Positions 51,527 through 60,104 of a DNA stretch of 64,000 bases are shown piece by piece. This DNA is from Streptomyces thermolilacinus SPC6 (GTDB lineage: Bacteria; Actinomycetota; Actinomycetes; Streptomycetales; Streptomycetaceae). The position numbers and the translations under genes were made by a program. Within the stretch, counting starts at the first letter, position 1. Each line of letters begins with the position of its first letter. The DNA lies in the NCBI RefSeq assembly GCF_000478605.2, contig NZ_ASHX02000001.1, positions 2,891,895 to 2,955,894 of the forward strand, in the 5' to 3' direction. The notes under the pieces were generated by a model. It was not told the origin of the DNA. It did not search any database and saw only the letters and a program-made list of their open reading frames with translations.

Positions 51527-52755
51527 GGAAGGACCTCCGGGGCGGTGAAAGGTTCGTTGGCGATCTCGGAGCCGGTGGTACGGCGGTCCCGGGCGCGGTC
51601 GCGGCCCGCGGCCGCCTCGGGGAGACGAAGGGTGAAGGTGGAGCCCTGGCCCTCGGTGGACCATACGGTCACCTCGCCGCCGTGCGAGGCGGCGACATGC
51701 TTGACGATGGCCAGGCCGAGGCCCGTACCGCCGGTGGCACGGGAGCGGGCCGGGTCGACGCGGTAGAAGCGCTCGAAGATGCGCTCCTTGTCCTTGTCGG
51801 GGATGCCGATGCCCTGGTCGGTGACGGCGATCTCGATGAGGTCGCCGCCGGGAGCGGTGACGCGGCGGGCGGCGATGCCGACGCGGGTGTGGGCCGGAGA
51901 GTAGTTGACGGCGTTCTCGACGAGGTTGCCGAGGGCCGCTGCGAGCTGGCCCCGGTGGCCCCAGACCCGCAGGTCGGTGGTGCCTCCGGCGGCCATGGTG
52001 ATGTTCTTGGTGGTGGCCGTGTGCCGGGAGCGGTCGATGGCCTCGGCGACCAGCTCGTCCACCCGGACCGGCTCGGCGTCCTCCAGCGGGTCGTCGTTCT
52101 GGACCCGGGAGAGGTCGATCAGCTCCTGCACCAGGTTGGTCAGCCGGGTCGCCTCGATCTGCATGCGTCCGGCGAACCGGGTCACCGCCTCCGGGTCGTC
52201 GGCGGCGTCCATGACCGCTTCGGACAGCAGGGACAGCGCGCCGACGGGCGTCTTCAGCTCGTGGCTGACGTTCGCGACGAAGTCGCGCCGTACGGCCTCG
52301 ATACGGCGGGCCTCCGTCAGGTCCTCGACCAGCAGCAGCACCAGCCGGGAGCCGAGCGGCGCCACGCGCGCGGAGACCGCCAGGGCCTCGCCCCGGCCCG
52401 TACCGCGCCTCGGGAGGTCCAGCTCGACCTGCCGTATCTCGCCGTCGCGGCGGGTGTCGCGGGCCATCTGGAGCATCGGCTCGACGGCCAGCTTCCCGCC
52501 GCGCACCAGTCCCAGCGCGTACGCCGCCGAGCTGGCCTTCACCACGGAGTCGCTCTCGTCCAGCACGACGGCGGAGGAGCGCAGCACCGACAGCACCGTG
52601 TCCACTCCGGGCGGCAGCACCGCGTCCGTGTGCAGCGAGGTCCGGGTGGGCCGCGCCTGGTCGCGCTCGCTCCAGCGGAACGCGAGCATGGCGATGACAC
52701 CGGTGAGCAACCCGGCGATCGCTGCCACTGCGGCGACCGCCGCGTTCACGTCCAT
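51523..52755 (-). CDS. phoR: Phosphate sensor histidine kinase PhoR
   Basis: 410 residues. One N-terminal transmembrane helix (about 5-26), a PAS-like linker (55-150), the HisKA helix with H165 in FVANVSHELKTP, and a HATPase domain with NLVENAVNYSP, DQGIGIPDKD and GGTGLGLAIVKH. The single short membrane anchor without a periplasmic loop agrees with known actinobacterial PhoR. Transcribed as phoR-phoP; PHO boxes lie 74-106 bases before the start codon. Confidence 0.95.
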   Translation of the reverse strand: MDVNAAVAAVAAIAGLLTGVIAMLAFRWSERDQARPTRTSLHTDAVLPPGVDTVLSVLRSSAVVLDESDSVVKASSAAYALGLVRGGKLAVEPMLQMARDTRRDGEIRQVELDLPRRGTGRGEALAVSARVAPLGSRLVLLLVEDLTEARRIEAVRRDFVANVSHELKTPVGALSLLSEAVMDAADDPEAVTRFAGRMQIEATRLTNLVQELIDLSRVQNDDPLEDAEPVRVDELVAEAIDRSRHTATTKNITMAAGGTTDLRVWGHRGQLAAALGNLVENAVNYSPAHTRVGIAARRVTAPGGDLIEIAVTDQGIGIPDKDKERIFERFYRVDPARSRATGGTGLGLAIVKHVAASHGGEVTVWSTEGQGSTFTLRLPEAAAGRDRARDRRTTGSEIANEPFTAPEVLP

Positions 52756-52828
52756 GTCTCCAGGTTAGGCATGGTCAATGGTGCGCTCCCAGCCGTCCGA
52801 GTGGCTGCTCGAACAGTCGTCGCCCAGA

Positions 52829-52861
52829 GTTCACCGAGGGGACGGTGACGGTTCACTTGTG
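52829..52861. promoter_or_regulatory. PHO box: three 11-nt direct repeat units
   Basis: GTTCACCGAGG (52829-52839), GGACGGTGACG (52840-52850) and GTTCACTTGTG (52851-52861) are contiguous 11-nt units, the outer two with the consensus GTTCAC(C). This is the PhoP-binding layout between phoR-phoP and phoU known from S. coelicolor, so both directions should be PhoP controlled. Confidence 0.88.
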
Positions 52862-52973
52862 AGGGAGGCCCCCGACTTGTCGCCCCCGGACCGTGGGAAC
52901 GTGGGGTCCTGGCACCACCAGAGCACGAACCGAGCCCCACCGGGACCCCGAGCGTAGTGAGAGAGGGACATCC

Positions 52974-53654
52974 ATGCGGGACGCGTACCACGAGGAACTG
53001 GACTCGATCGGCGAGGGCCTCGTCGAGATGGCCAGGCTGGTCGGGTCTGCGATCGGGCGCGCCACGACGGCGATGCTCGACGCGGACCTGAAGCTGGCGG
53101 AGGCGGTGATCGCCGCCGACCAGAAGATCGACGACCTCCAGCACGACCTGGAGGCCCGCGCGATAGCGCTGCTGGCCCGCCAGCAGCCGGTGGCGACGGA
53201 CCTGCGCATCGTCGTGACCTCGCTGCGCATGAGCGCCGACCTGGAGCGCTCCGGCGACCTGGCGCAGCACGTGGCGAAGCTGGCCAGGCTGCGCTTCCCG
53301 GACCGCGCGGTCCCGGGCGACCTGCACGCCACGATCCTGGAGATGGGCCAGCTCGCGCAGCGCCTGATGGCGAAGGCGGCGGAGGTCATCATCACCAAGG
53401 ACGTCGACCTGGCGCTCCAGCTGGAGCAGGACGACGACGAGATGGACCTGCTGCACCGGACGCTGTTCCAGCACCTGATGGACGACCGCTGGAAGCACGG
53501 CATCGAGACGGCCGTGGACGTGACGCTGCTGGGCCGGTACTACGAGCGGTTCGCCGACCACGCGGTGTCGGTGGCGAAGCGCGTGGTGTACCTGGTGACG
53601 GGCGAGCACGCGGACGAGCTCCAGCAGCCGGAGACGCCGGTCGAGGGGGCGTAG
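52974..53654 (+). CDS. phoU: Phosphate signalling protein PhoU
   Basis: 226 residues from ATG 52974 (GAGAGGGA upstream). Two PhoU three-helix repeats (about 10-100 and 115-205) with the acidic metal motifs DLERSGDLAQHVA and YERFADHAVSVAKRV. PhoU links Pst transport to PhoR and dampens Pho signalling. Divergent from phoR across PHO boxes; pst genes are elsewhere. Confidence 0.94.
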   Translation: MRDAYHEELDSIGEGLVEMARLVGSAIGRATTAMLDADLKLAEAVIAADQKIDDLQHDLEARAIALLARQQPVATDLRIVVTSLRMSADLERSGDLAQHVAKLARLRFPDRAVPGDLHATILEMGQLAQRLMAKAAEVIITKDVDLALQLEQDDDEMDLLHRTLFQHLMDDRWKHGIETAVDVTLLGRYYERFADHAVSVAKRVVYLVTGEHADELQQPETPVEGA

Positions 53655-53984
53655 GTCCCGCTGGGCGGGGGCGGGGCTCCGGCGGGGTTCGCCCGGCAGG
53701 TGGTGACCCGTACCGGCCCACAGAGGTACCGGCCCGCAGAGACGGCCCCAGGCGTGCACCGCGTCCGGGGCCGTACCGTTCCCTCGCCCCGTGCGCCTCA
53801 TGGCTCCCATGGCTCCCGTGGCTTCCGTGGCTTCCGTGGCTTCCGCCGGCTCGGGGCGGCATTCGCCCGGTCGGGTGAACGCGGCCTCACTCCCGTGCGC
53901 CGTTGATGCGCCCTGTCTGCGCCCTCCCCGGTCGGCGTGCAATGGAGGGCGAGGCGACACAGGCCCCCCGCTGAGGAGGAAGCC
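53655..53984. repeat. Gene-free gap with 9-bp tandem repeat
   Basis: Five 9-bp units (TGGCTCCCA, TGGCTCCCG, then three TGGCTTCCG) occupy 53801-53845. The rest of the 330-bp gap holds no supported gene; it should contain the promoter of the Cys-rich mini-protein, which has a GAGGAGGA site before its ATG. Confidence 0.75.
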
Positions 53985-54134
53985 ATGGCAGATTTCCCCA
54001 CGACCCGGTCCGAGCAGGTGCCCCCGGCCCACCCGACCCGCCTGCCGCTGCTCGGCGCCTGCGGATGCGGCTCCGGCTGCAGCTGCGGCTGCCAGTCGGG
54101 CGGTCCCTGCGCGTGCAGCGGCAGCTGCGGGTAG
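53985..54134 (+). CDS. Cysteine-rich mini-protein, metallothionein-like
   Basis: 49 residues from ATG 53985 with a strong GAGGAGGA site. The first ~25 residues are plain (ADFPTTRSEQVPPAHPTRLP); the last ~24 carry eight Cys in C-x-C and C-x3-C spacing (ACGCGSGCSCGCQSGGPCACSGSCG), separated by Gly/Ser. This suggests Zn or Cu(I) binding or a thiol buffer. No signal peptide. A hairpin (54157-54196) follows. Family not recognised. Confidence 0.65.
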   Translation: MADFPTTRSEQVPPAHPTRLPLLGACGCGSGCSCGCQSGGPCACSGSCG

Positions 54135-54156
54135 CGGCTCGCCGGGCGGACAACCA

Positions 54157-54196
54157 CGGTCACGGTGGCGGACGGAGGCGACCATCACCGTGACCG
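54157..54196. terminator. Hairpin between convergent genes
   Basis: CGGTCACGGTG (54157-54167) and CACCGTGACCG (54186-54196) form an 11-bp stem, between the Cys-rich mini-gene and the convergent gene ending at 54219. Confidence 0.6.
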
Positions 54197-54218
54197 CGCA
54201 CGCTTCACGGCGTGCTTC

Positions 54219-54839
54219 CTACGCGCGTACGAGCAGGTCCAGCACCTGACCGCGCGTCCAGTGCCCGGCGGCCCCTGGGCGGGCCGCCAGGTACGCGGCG
54301 ACGGCGGGAGCGCCCCAGGGCCCGGCGCCGACCAGGCCGCGCGCCAGGCAGCGCAGGTACGCGGCGGACGGCGCCCGCCACGGGACGGCGCCCATCCGCC
54401 ACGGCGCGGTGAACGTCAGCATGGGCCGCCCGGTCAGGAACCCGAGGCACACCACGGTCTCGTACCGCCCGCTGCCCAGCACCTGCCGCCCGTCCCGCAC
54501 GACGGCGGCGAGGTCGAGGTCCGTCCCCGCGTCCCGGTACATCTCCTGCGCGGCGATGTCGCAGAACTGCCCGGCGGTCACCAGATGGGCCCGCGCCCAG
54601 GCGGTCTCCCCGGCGGCGTACGGGTCGTGGAACGCCCGCCCGCCGCCCCACACGGGCGACCGGGTGGCGAAGTACACGGCCCCGGGCAGCAAGACGGCCC
54701 GCGACTCGCGAGGCGCCGCACCGTCCCGGCACCCGGGGTACGTCCGCGAGGCCCCCGGCGGGCGCCCGCCCCGCAGATAGCACTCCAGCCGCCGGGGCTC
54801 GGTGTTGGACCCGTAGGCCACGTACCAGACACCGTCCAC
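54219..54839 (-). CDS. Gamma-glutamylcyclotransferase-like (AIG2/GGCT fold) protein
   Basis: 206 residues from GTG 54839; ATG 54869 is an alternative that would overlap the divergent gene. The N-terminus VWYVAYGSNTEPRRLECYLRGGRP is the GGCT-fold signature (YGSN...RL), and a later acidic residue in the core could be catalytic. Streptomyces databases often label this family wrongly as histone deacetylase. Probable small-molecule cyclotransferase, substrate unknown. It is divergent from a HAD-like gene. Confidence 0.6.
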   Translation of the reverse strand: MDGVWYVAYGSNTEPRRLECYLRGGRPPGASRTYPGCRDGAAPRESRAVLLPGAVYFATRSPVWGGGRAFHDPYAAGETAWARAHLVTAGQFCDIAAQEMYRDAGTDLDLAAVVRDGRQVLGSGRYETVVCLGFLTGRPMLTFTAPWRMGAVPWRAPSAAYLRCLARGLVGAGPWGAPAVAAYLAARPGAAGHWTRGQVLDLLVRA

Positions 54840-54856
54840 ACCTCTAGGGTGCCGCC

Positions 54857-55363
54857 ATGACCACCCCACCGCCGGGCCGCCCGCTGCTCTTCCTGGACGT
54901 CGACGGCCCGCTCATCCCGTTCGGTGCGGGCGCCCGTGCCGGGGACGGCGCGCCCGTCCCGGACGGGGAGAACCCGCTGCTGGGCCGCCTGGACCCCACG
55001 GCGGGGCCGCGCCTGCTGGCGCTGGGCTGCGAGCTGGTGTGGGCGACGACGTGGGGCGACGAGGCGAACGAGACCATCGCACCGCGCATCGGCCTGCCGC
55101 GCCTCCCGGTCCTGGAGTGGCCGAAGGGCCCCGCGCACGGGGTGCCGCGCGGCGTGCACGCGAAGACGCCGCACGTGGTGGCGCGGGCGGCGGGGCGCCC
55201 GTTCGTCTGGGTGGACGACGAGATCACGGACCTGGACCGCCTGTGGGTGGAGGGCCGCCACCCGGGCCGGTCGCTGCTGCACCGCGTGGCGCCGGAAACG
55301 GGCCTGACGGCCGCCGACTTCGCCGTACTCGACGCATGGCTGGACGCCGCCCGCCCACGGTGA
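54857..55363 (+). CDS. HAD-domain protein in Swiss-army-knife-like subfamily
   Basis: 168 residues from ATG 54857. Motif I is FLDVDGPL (D14/D16), a Trp-rich ELVWATTWGDEAN region holds motif II Thr, K and then FVWVDDE for the last acidic pair. These small HAD proteins in actinobacteria probably are phosphohydrolases or nucleic-acid end processors. Start lies 18 bases from the divergent GGCT-like gene. Confidence 0.72.
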   Translation: MTTPPPGRPLLFLDVDGPLIPFGAGARAGDGAPVPDGENPLLGRLDPTAGPRLLALGCELVWATTWGDEANETIAPRIGLPRLPVLEWPKGPAHGVPRGVHAKTPHVVARAAGRPFVWVDDEITDLDRLWVEGRHPGRSLLHRVAPETGLTAADFAVLDAWLDAARPR

Positions 55364-55389
55364 GGGGCGCATCGGGCACGCTCTCCGGC

Positions 55390-55867
55390 ATGACCTTGCT
55401 CCGCGCGCTGGCGGTGCGCCTCCTCGTCGGGGGCGCGGGCGCCCTGCTCGCGACCCCAGGGGCGCGGGCCCGGACCACCTGCGCCTGGACACACTGACGG
55501 GTCTGGTGGCCGCTCAGTTCCTCACGGTCCCGCTGTCCCCGCTGGCCGGGGCGGTCCGGTCCCGCATGCGCAAGGGCGGGGCGTCCCGTGCGTACGATCC
55601 CGGCCTGGGCGGGCTGCTCGGGCCGCGGGCGTACCGGCGGTGGCCTGGGCGCGGGCGGTCCTGGCCTGGCTGGACACGGAGCCGGCCCCGGGCGGCGTGG
55701 GCGACCCGGACGGCGAGGTGTCGATCGCCCTGCCGGCCACCCTCTCGGGCGGCACCATGACGCTGGTGGGCATGGCCCTGCTCGCGTACGCCCTGAGGAC
55801 CGGAACGCGCCCGAGCACCCGCACCAGCGGGAGCCACCGGGCTGGATCAGACCGCGCGCGCACCTGA
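55390..55867 (+). pseudogene. Decayed membrane protein gene in three frames
   Basis: ATG 55390 begins MTLLRALAVRLLVGGAGALLAT and runs out at TGA 55495-55497. A second frame continues with DHLRLDTLTGLVAAQF then LTVPLSPLAGAVRSRMRKGG to about 55625, and a third with AWARAVLAWLDTEPAP and an outer/hydrophobic end (GGTMTLVGMALLAYALRTG) to TGA 55865-55867. Order and hydrophobicity fit one ~155-residue protein with two membrane helices broken by at least two frameshifts. Confidence 0.5.
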
Positions 55868-56014
55868 GATGTGTCCGTCCGCGTCCTCGGACACAGCGCC
55901 CTCGTCCTCCCCGAAGTCCGGGGCCTGGAAGGGGTTCGTCGTGGGCGGCGGCATTGTCGCGGCGGAGCAGCGGGGTGCGCCTTCCAGCGCGGAGAACAGC
56001 GAGGTCAGTTCGAT
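55847..56014 (-). CDS. Possible small ORF with non-standard start
   Basis: The frame ends at TGA 55847. A normal ATG at 55954 gives only 35 residues (MPPPTTNPFQAPDFGEDEGA...), but the frame is open upstream and reads IELTSLFSALEGAPRCSAAT, which looks like real protein. AAGGGAGA lies 5 bases before the ATC at 56014, so either initiation at ATC or a lost ATG/GTG is suggested. Function not known. Confidence 0.3.
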   Translation of the reverse strand: MELTSLFSALEGAPRCSAATMPPPTTNPFQAPDFGEDEGAVSEDADGHISGARAV

Positions 56015-56060
56015 GGGAGGTCTCCCTTTTCGTTACGAGTCCCTGGGGCCTGTCGAGGCC

Positions 56061-56282
56061 CTAGAGCTTGGTCATCTTGGCGTACGGGCTCAGGATCCGC
56101 TCTTGCGTCGAGCCGAAATCCACGAGAGCCGCGATCCCTTCCTCGACGCCGAGCACCCGGCCGAGGCCGTACATGTCGTGCGTCACCTGGTCACCCACGG
56201 CCAGGTGCTTGGGAGCCGGCACGACCCGGGCTTTGAAGGGGCTGGTCGGCAGGTGCCGCTTCACTGCGGGAGGCTTAGTCAT
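56061..56282 (-). CDS. Stand-alone UvrD/PcrA-type Tudor-like domain protein
   Basis: 73 residues from ATG 56282. Residues 27-73 (LAVGDQVTHDMYGLGRVLGVEEGIAALVDFGSTQERILSPYAKMTKL) follow the C-terminal Tudor-like domain of PcrA/UvrD (GDRV-H--FG-G-V--V------V-FG-----L---YA---KL). In PcrA and in CarD this fold binds RNA polymerase. Here it stands alone with a basic, Pro-rich 26-residue lead (KPPAVKRHLPTSPFKARVVPAPK). RNA-polymerase or nucleic-acid binding is an inference. Confidence 0.65.
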   Translation of the reverse strand: MTKPPAVKRHLPTSPFKARVVPAPKHLAVGDQVTHDMYGLGRVLGVEEGIAALVDFGSTQERILSPYAKMTKL

Positions 56283-56377
56283 CGTCCCCAGTATGCGCGC
56301 GCGGCCCTCCCCTGCGCTGCCCCCAGCCCACGTCGCCTTCACCACAGCCCCGGCCCGAGCGCCTCGGAGAGCATGGA

Positions 56378-57301
56378 TCACCGGTGGACCAGCGCCCTCG
56401 CGACCGTGACGGAGGCTGGGGCGAGGGCGGTCGCGCCGTCGTCGATGTCCCACAGCGAGTTCTGCAGCAGCCGCCCGAGTGTCCAGCCGGTCGCGCGTGC
56501 GCGGTCCAGGCCGAGGGCCTCGGTGAGCAGGTCGAAGCGGCGCCGCACCACGCGCACGGCACCGTTCCTCACCACGACGTCGTCCCACCTGCTGTCCAGG
56601 GCGGGCCACAGGTCGAAGCCGGGGTCCCCGGCGAGCGGCTCGGGGTCGATGGCGAGCCACGGCTCACGCCGCGCGGCCAGAACGTTGCCGTAGTGCAGAT
56701 CCCAGTGCAGCAACCGGTCTCCGGGTTCGCCGACCAGCTCGGCCACCGCCGACGCCCAGCCGCGCAGGAGCTGCCGGTCCGCCGGGTCGGCCAGAGCCGC
56801 CACCGCCTGGGGAACCCGCTCCAGCATCCCGGTGGCGATGTCACCGAGGCCGCGCAGTCCCCGCGGCGCGGGTACGCGGACCAGCCGGGCCTGAAGCCCG
56901 GCGAGGATGCCCATCGCCACGTCGTCGTCCTCGATCGAGGTCAGCGTGCGGGAGGCGTCCAGCCGCTCCAGCAGCATGGTGCTGCTTTCAGGATCGTGGT
57001 CGAGCAGCCGCACCATCCCGTCGCCGTTCCAGGTACGCAGCCCGATGAGCGCGGCGGTCGTCTCCTCGCGGGGCATCTGCAGTCTGAGGGCCGCGCGCGT
57101 GCCGTCCTTCCGCCGCACCGGCAGCACCAGCGAGGCCTCCCCGGCCGCGGCCGTGCCGTCCCGTCTCAGCTCCCAGCGCTCCAGGAACTCCGCGGCGAGA
57201 CCAGGCAGCCGGGCGATCCAGGCCCTTCCTTCCTCACCGAAGCCCCTGGCGTACGACACCGCCAGGGACCGCGGCACCTCAACCGCTTCCCACGCACTCA
57301 C
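56378..57301 (-). CDS. Aminoglycoside 6-phosphotransferase / streptomycin kinase-like protein
   Basis: 307 residues from GTG 57301. The kinase catalytic loop is LLHWDLHYGNVLA (Asp about 205), with DPEPLAGDPGFDLWPAL for the metal-binding Asp, and the family's VLPVRRKDGTRAALRLQMP for the ATP lysine region. This is the APH(6)/hydroxyurea-kinase (aph_6_hur) type, common in Streptomyces as stand-alone genes. Resistance is possible but not shown, and no aminoglycoside cluster is near. Confidence 0.8.
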   Translation of the reverse strand: MSAWEAVEVPRSLAVSYARGFGEEGRAWIARLPGLAAEFLERWELRRDGTAAAGEASLVLPVRRKDGTRAALRLQMPREETTAALIGLRTWNGDGMVRLLDHDPESSTMLLERLDASRTLTSIEDDDVAMGILAGLQARLVRVPAPRGLRGLGDIATGMLERVPQAVAALADPADRQLLRGWASAVAELVGEPGDRLLHWDLHYGNVLAARREPWLAIDPEPLAGDPGFDLWPALDSRWDDVVVRNGAVRVVRRRFDLLTEALGLDRARATGWTLGRLLQNSLWDIDDGATALAPASVTVARALVHR

Positions 57302-57603
57302 CTCATGCGCCCTTCGACGAGGAGTCCAGCGCGTCGGCCGCGTGCGGCTCGGCGAGCAGACGGCCGCGCGACTGGACGACTGGACGGCAACCGAACTCCA
57401 GCCGCTGTGCCGACAGTTGTCGGCTGATGTCGCGGTAGATCACCTGCAGGATGCCCCGCGGGCACAGCGGGCCGCCATGTGTTCTGCGACGACCCTGCGC
57501 TCCAGGGCGTGGGCGCAGGTGCGGTGTGGAGACGGGGGGCCGGAGCCCGGGGGGCGCACGGCCTCATCGCCCTGACGGCCCACGGGCGGCAGCGGAGCGC
57601 GCA
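57302..57603. other. Intergenic stretch, possible gene remains
   Basis: About 300 bases between two genes on the minus strand. No intact open frame with a known motif is seen. A block near 57440-57500 reads partly like coding sequence on the plus strand but is too short to assign. Confidence 0.3.
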
Positions 57604-57643
57604 GATGCCCCCTGCTGGCGAGAGCCCGCAGGCAGGGGGCATC
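57604..57643 (-). terminator. Terminator of gpmA
   Basis: GATGCCCCCTGC (57604-57615) pairs perfectly with GCAGGGGGCATC (57632-57643), 12 bases after the gpmA stop on the minus strand. Confidence 0.8.
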
Positions 57644-57654
57644 TCCGTGGGCGG

Positions 57655-58416
57655 TTACTTCTTCTTGCCCTGGTTCTTCACGGCTTCGATGGCGGCCGCG
57701 GCGGCTTCCGGGTCGAGGTACTTGCCGCCCGGGGTGACCGGCTTGAAGTCGGCGTCGAGCTCGTAGTACAGCGGGATGCCCGTCGGGATGTTCAGGCCCG
57801 CGATGTCGGTGTCCGAGATGCCGTCCAGGTGCTTGACCAGGGCGCGGAGGCTGTTGCCGTGGGCGGCGACCAGGACCGTGCGGCCGGCCAGCAGGTCGGG
57901 GACGATGCCGTCGTACCAGTACGGCAGCATGCGGACCACGACGTCCTTCAGGCACTCCGTGCGCGGGCGCAGCTCCGGCGGGATCGTGGCGTAACGCGCG
58001 TCGTTGGCCTGCGAGAACTCGCTGTCGTCGGCGAGGGCCGGCGGCGGGGTGTCGTACGAGCGGCGCCAGAGCATGAACTGCTCCTCGCCGAACTCGGCCA
58101 GTGTCTGCGCCTTGTCCTTGCCCTGCAGCGCGCCGTAGTGCCGCTCGTTCAGCCGCCAGGAGCGGTGGACCGGGATCCAGTGGCGGTCGGCCGCCTCCAG
58201 AGCGAGCTGCGCCGTGCGGATCGCGCGCTTCTGGAGGGACGTGTGGAGTACGTCGGGGAGCAGACCGGCGTCCTTGAGCAGCTCACCGCCGCGGACCGCC
58301 TCCTTCTCGCCCTTCTCGGTGAGGTTGACGTCCACCCAGCCGGTGAACAGGTTCTTCGCGTTCCACTCGCTCTCGCCGTGGCGGAGGAGGATCAGCTTGT
58401 ACGGTGCGTCGGCCAT
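57655..58416 (-). CDS. gpmA: 2,3-bisphosphoglycerate-dependent phosphoglycerate mutase
   Basis: 253 residues from ATG 58416. The phosphohistidine motif [10 protein letters not shown] (H13), R and E residues in [14 protein letters not shown], and the second His in [15 protein letters not shown] are intact. It interconverts 3- and 2-phosphoglycerate in glycolysis. The C-terminus ends in KNQGKKK. Confidence 0.95.
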   Translation of the reverse strand: MADAPYKLILLRHGESEWNAKNLFTGWVDVNLTEKGEKEAVRGGELLKDAGLLPDVLHTSLQKRAIRTAQLALEAADRHWIPVHRSWRLNERHYGALQGKDKAQTLAEFGEEQFMLWRRSYDTPPPALADDSEFSQANDARYATIPPELRPRTECLKDVVVRMLPYWYDGIVPDLLAGRTVLVAAHGNSLRALVKHLDGISDTDIAGLNIPTGIPLYYELDADFKPVTPGGKYLDPEAAAAAIEAVKNQGKKK

Positions 58417-58542
58417 GCGTACGAGGTTAATGGACGCCCCCGACACCCGGACGCTTGACGGTCCCCGTCAATTCACTGGCAGCCGGGGCCGTCACGCTCG
58501 TAAGTTCCGGGTAAGCAGGAAGCCACTTACGGGGGAGCTCGC

Positions 58543-59910
58543 GTGTCCATCGTTCCGCTCATACGATCAGCCCGGCGCACCGTGTCCGGGCTCCCCGGGG
58601 GCTTCTGGTGGCTCTGGTTGTCCACGCTGGTCAACCGCACGGGCGCGTTCGTCCTGACGTTCCTGTCGCTGTACCTCACTCAGGAGCTGGGCTTCTCCGG
58701 CTGGTACGCGGGCCTCGTCGTCGCCCTGCACGGGCTCGGCGGCATCGCCGGGTCACCGCTGGGCGGCATGCTCAGCGACCGGTGGGGGCGCCGCCCCACC
58801 ATGGTGACCGGGCACCTCGCGGCGGCGGCCTGCGCGGCGGCGCTCGCGTTCGTGACCAGCCCCTGGGCGGTCGCCGCGGTGGTGCTGCTGATGGGCGTCG
58901 CGATGCAGTCCGTACGGCCCGCCATCGGCGCCACCATCGCCGACCAGGTCCCTGAGCACGACCGGCGCCGCGCGTACGCGCTGAACTACTGGGCCCTCAA
59001 CCTCGGTTTCGCCATCGCCGCGACCGGCGGCGGCGCCGCCCTGTTCCTCGGCTACCGCACGCTGTTCCTGCTGGAGGCCGTCGCGACCGCGCTGTGCGCG
59101 CTGATCGTGTTCGTACGGCTGCCGGAGACCCGCCCCGACGCGCCGGTGAACGCCGACGGCAAGCGGTCCGCCGAGTCCCGGCTGACCACGCTGGACGTGC
59201 TGCGGGACGGGCCCTTCCGGACCCTGGTCCTGCTGAGCCTGCTCGTGTGCACCGTCTTCAGCACCCCGTGGGTCGGCCTGCCGCTGACGATGACCTCCCA
59301 GGGCCTCGACCCCGAGTCGTACGGCGTGGTCATCGCCGTGAACGGCGTCGTCATCGTCGCCTTCCAGCTGCTCGTCAACCGCATCACCGAGAAGCGCTCC
59401 CCCGTCGCGCTGCTCGTCACGTCCGCGCTGCTGTTCGCGGTCGGCACGGGCGCCACCGCGCTGGCCGGTTCGCCGCTGGTGTTCGCGCTGACCGTGGTCG
59501 TGTGGACGGTCGGCGAGATGGTCTACATCCCGGTGAACGCCGCCGCGACGGCCCGCCTCGCCCCGGTGCACGCCCGGGGCCGGTACCAGGGGGTCATGGG
59601 CATGGCGTGGTCGATCGGCGGGTTCGTCGCGCCGGTCACCGCCGGATGGGTCGTGGAGGGCCCGGGTCCCGCCGTGCTGTGGCTCGGCTGCGCCGCCGTC
59701 GCGCTCGTGGCCGCCGCCGGGTACGCCCTTCTGCTGCGGCGCGCCCTGAGCGGCGACGAGCCCGAGGGGGACGCCGGGGCGGGGAAGACCGGAGCGGGGG
59801 ACGGTGTTGGTGTTGGTGCCGGGGTTGGTGTCGCCACCGGTGCCGGGATGGATGCCGGTGCCGGGGGCGCGTCCGTCGTCGGCAAGAAGGGTGAGGTCAG
59901 CGCCGTATGA
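58543..59910 (+). CDS. MFS transporter (drug/small-molecule exporter-like)
   Basis: 455 residues from GTG 58543 (GGGGG upstream). Twelve hydrophobic helices with the loop 2-3 motif GGMLSDRWGRRPTMV and the motif-like DQVPEHDRRRAYALNYWALNLG. YdhP/MdtH-like size. The last ~45 residues are an unusual GVGVGAGVGVATGAGMDAGAGG tail after the last helix, encoded by a GTTGGT/GCCGGT-type repeat. Substrate unknown; a strong terminator follows. Confidence 0.85.
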   Translation: MSIVPLIRSARRTVSGLPGGFWWLWLSTLVNRTGAFVLTFLSLYLTQELGFSGWYAGLVVALHGLGGIAGSPLGGMLSDRWGRRPTMVTGHLAAAACAAALAFVTSPWAVAAVVLLMGVAMQSVRPAIGATIADQVPEHDRRRAYALNYWALNLGFAIAATGGGAALFLGYRTLFLLEAVATALCALIVFVRLPETRPDAPVNADGKRSAESRLTTLDVLRDGPFRTLVLLSLLVCTVFSTPWVGLPLTMTSQGLDPESYGVVIAVNGVVIVAFQLLVNRITEKRSPVALLVTSALLFAVGTGATALAGSPLVFALTVVVWTVGEMVYIPVNAAATARLAPVHARGRYQGVMGMAWSIGGFVAPVTAGWVVEGPGPAVLWLGCAAVALVAAAGYALLLRRALSGDEPEGDAGAGKTGAGDGVGVGAGVGVATGAGMDAGAGGASVVGKKGEVSAV

Positions 59911-59935
59911 CGGATGCGTCGGACGGCTGAGGACT

Positions 59936-59974
59936 CTGGGGGCGTACGGACACGGGGGTGTCGTACGCCCCCAG
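59936..59974 (+). terminator. Terminator after MFS gene
   Basis: CTGGGGGCGTACG (59936-59948) pairs perfectly with CGTACGCCCCCAG (59962-59974), 25 bases after the MFS stop. Confidence 0.85.
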
Positions 59975-60104
59975 TTCGCGCGTCGGCGCCTGATTGGCCG
60001 GTACCCGGCCACTCCTGACGGGCCGCCACAGGCCTGCGGTAAGGCGCCTCGCCGACGTGGCCGTACGCCATGCGCCGTTGAGGGCGTTGAGGGCGTAGAC
60101 GGCG

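Noticed and set aside
53801..53845. CRISPR or regulatory repeat array
   Set aside because: Nine-base direct units without spacers; a simple tandem repeat.
56378..57301. Evidence for an aminoglycoside biosynthetic cluster
   Set aside because: Only a lone kinase-like gene is present; neighbours are housekeeping or unknown.
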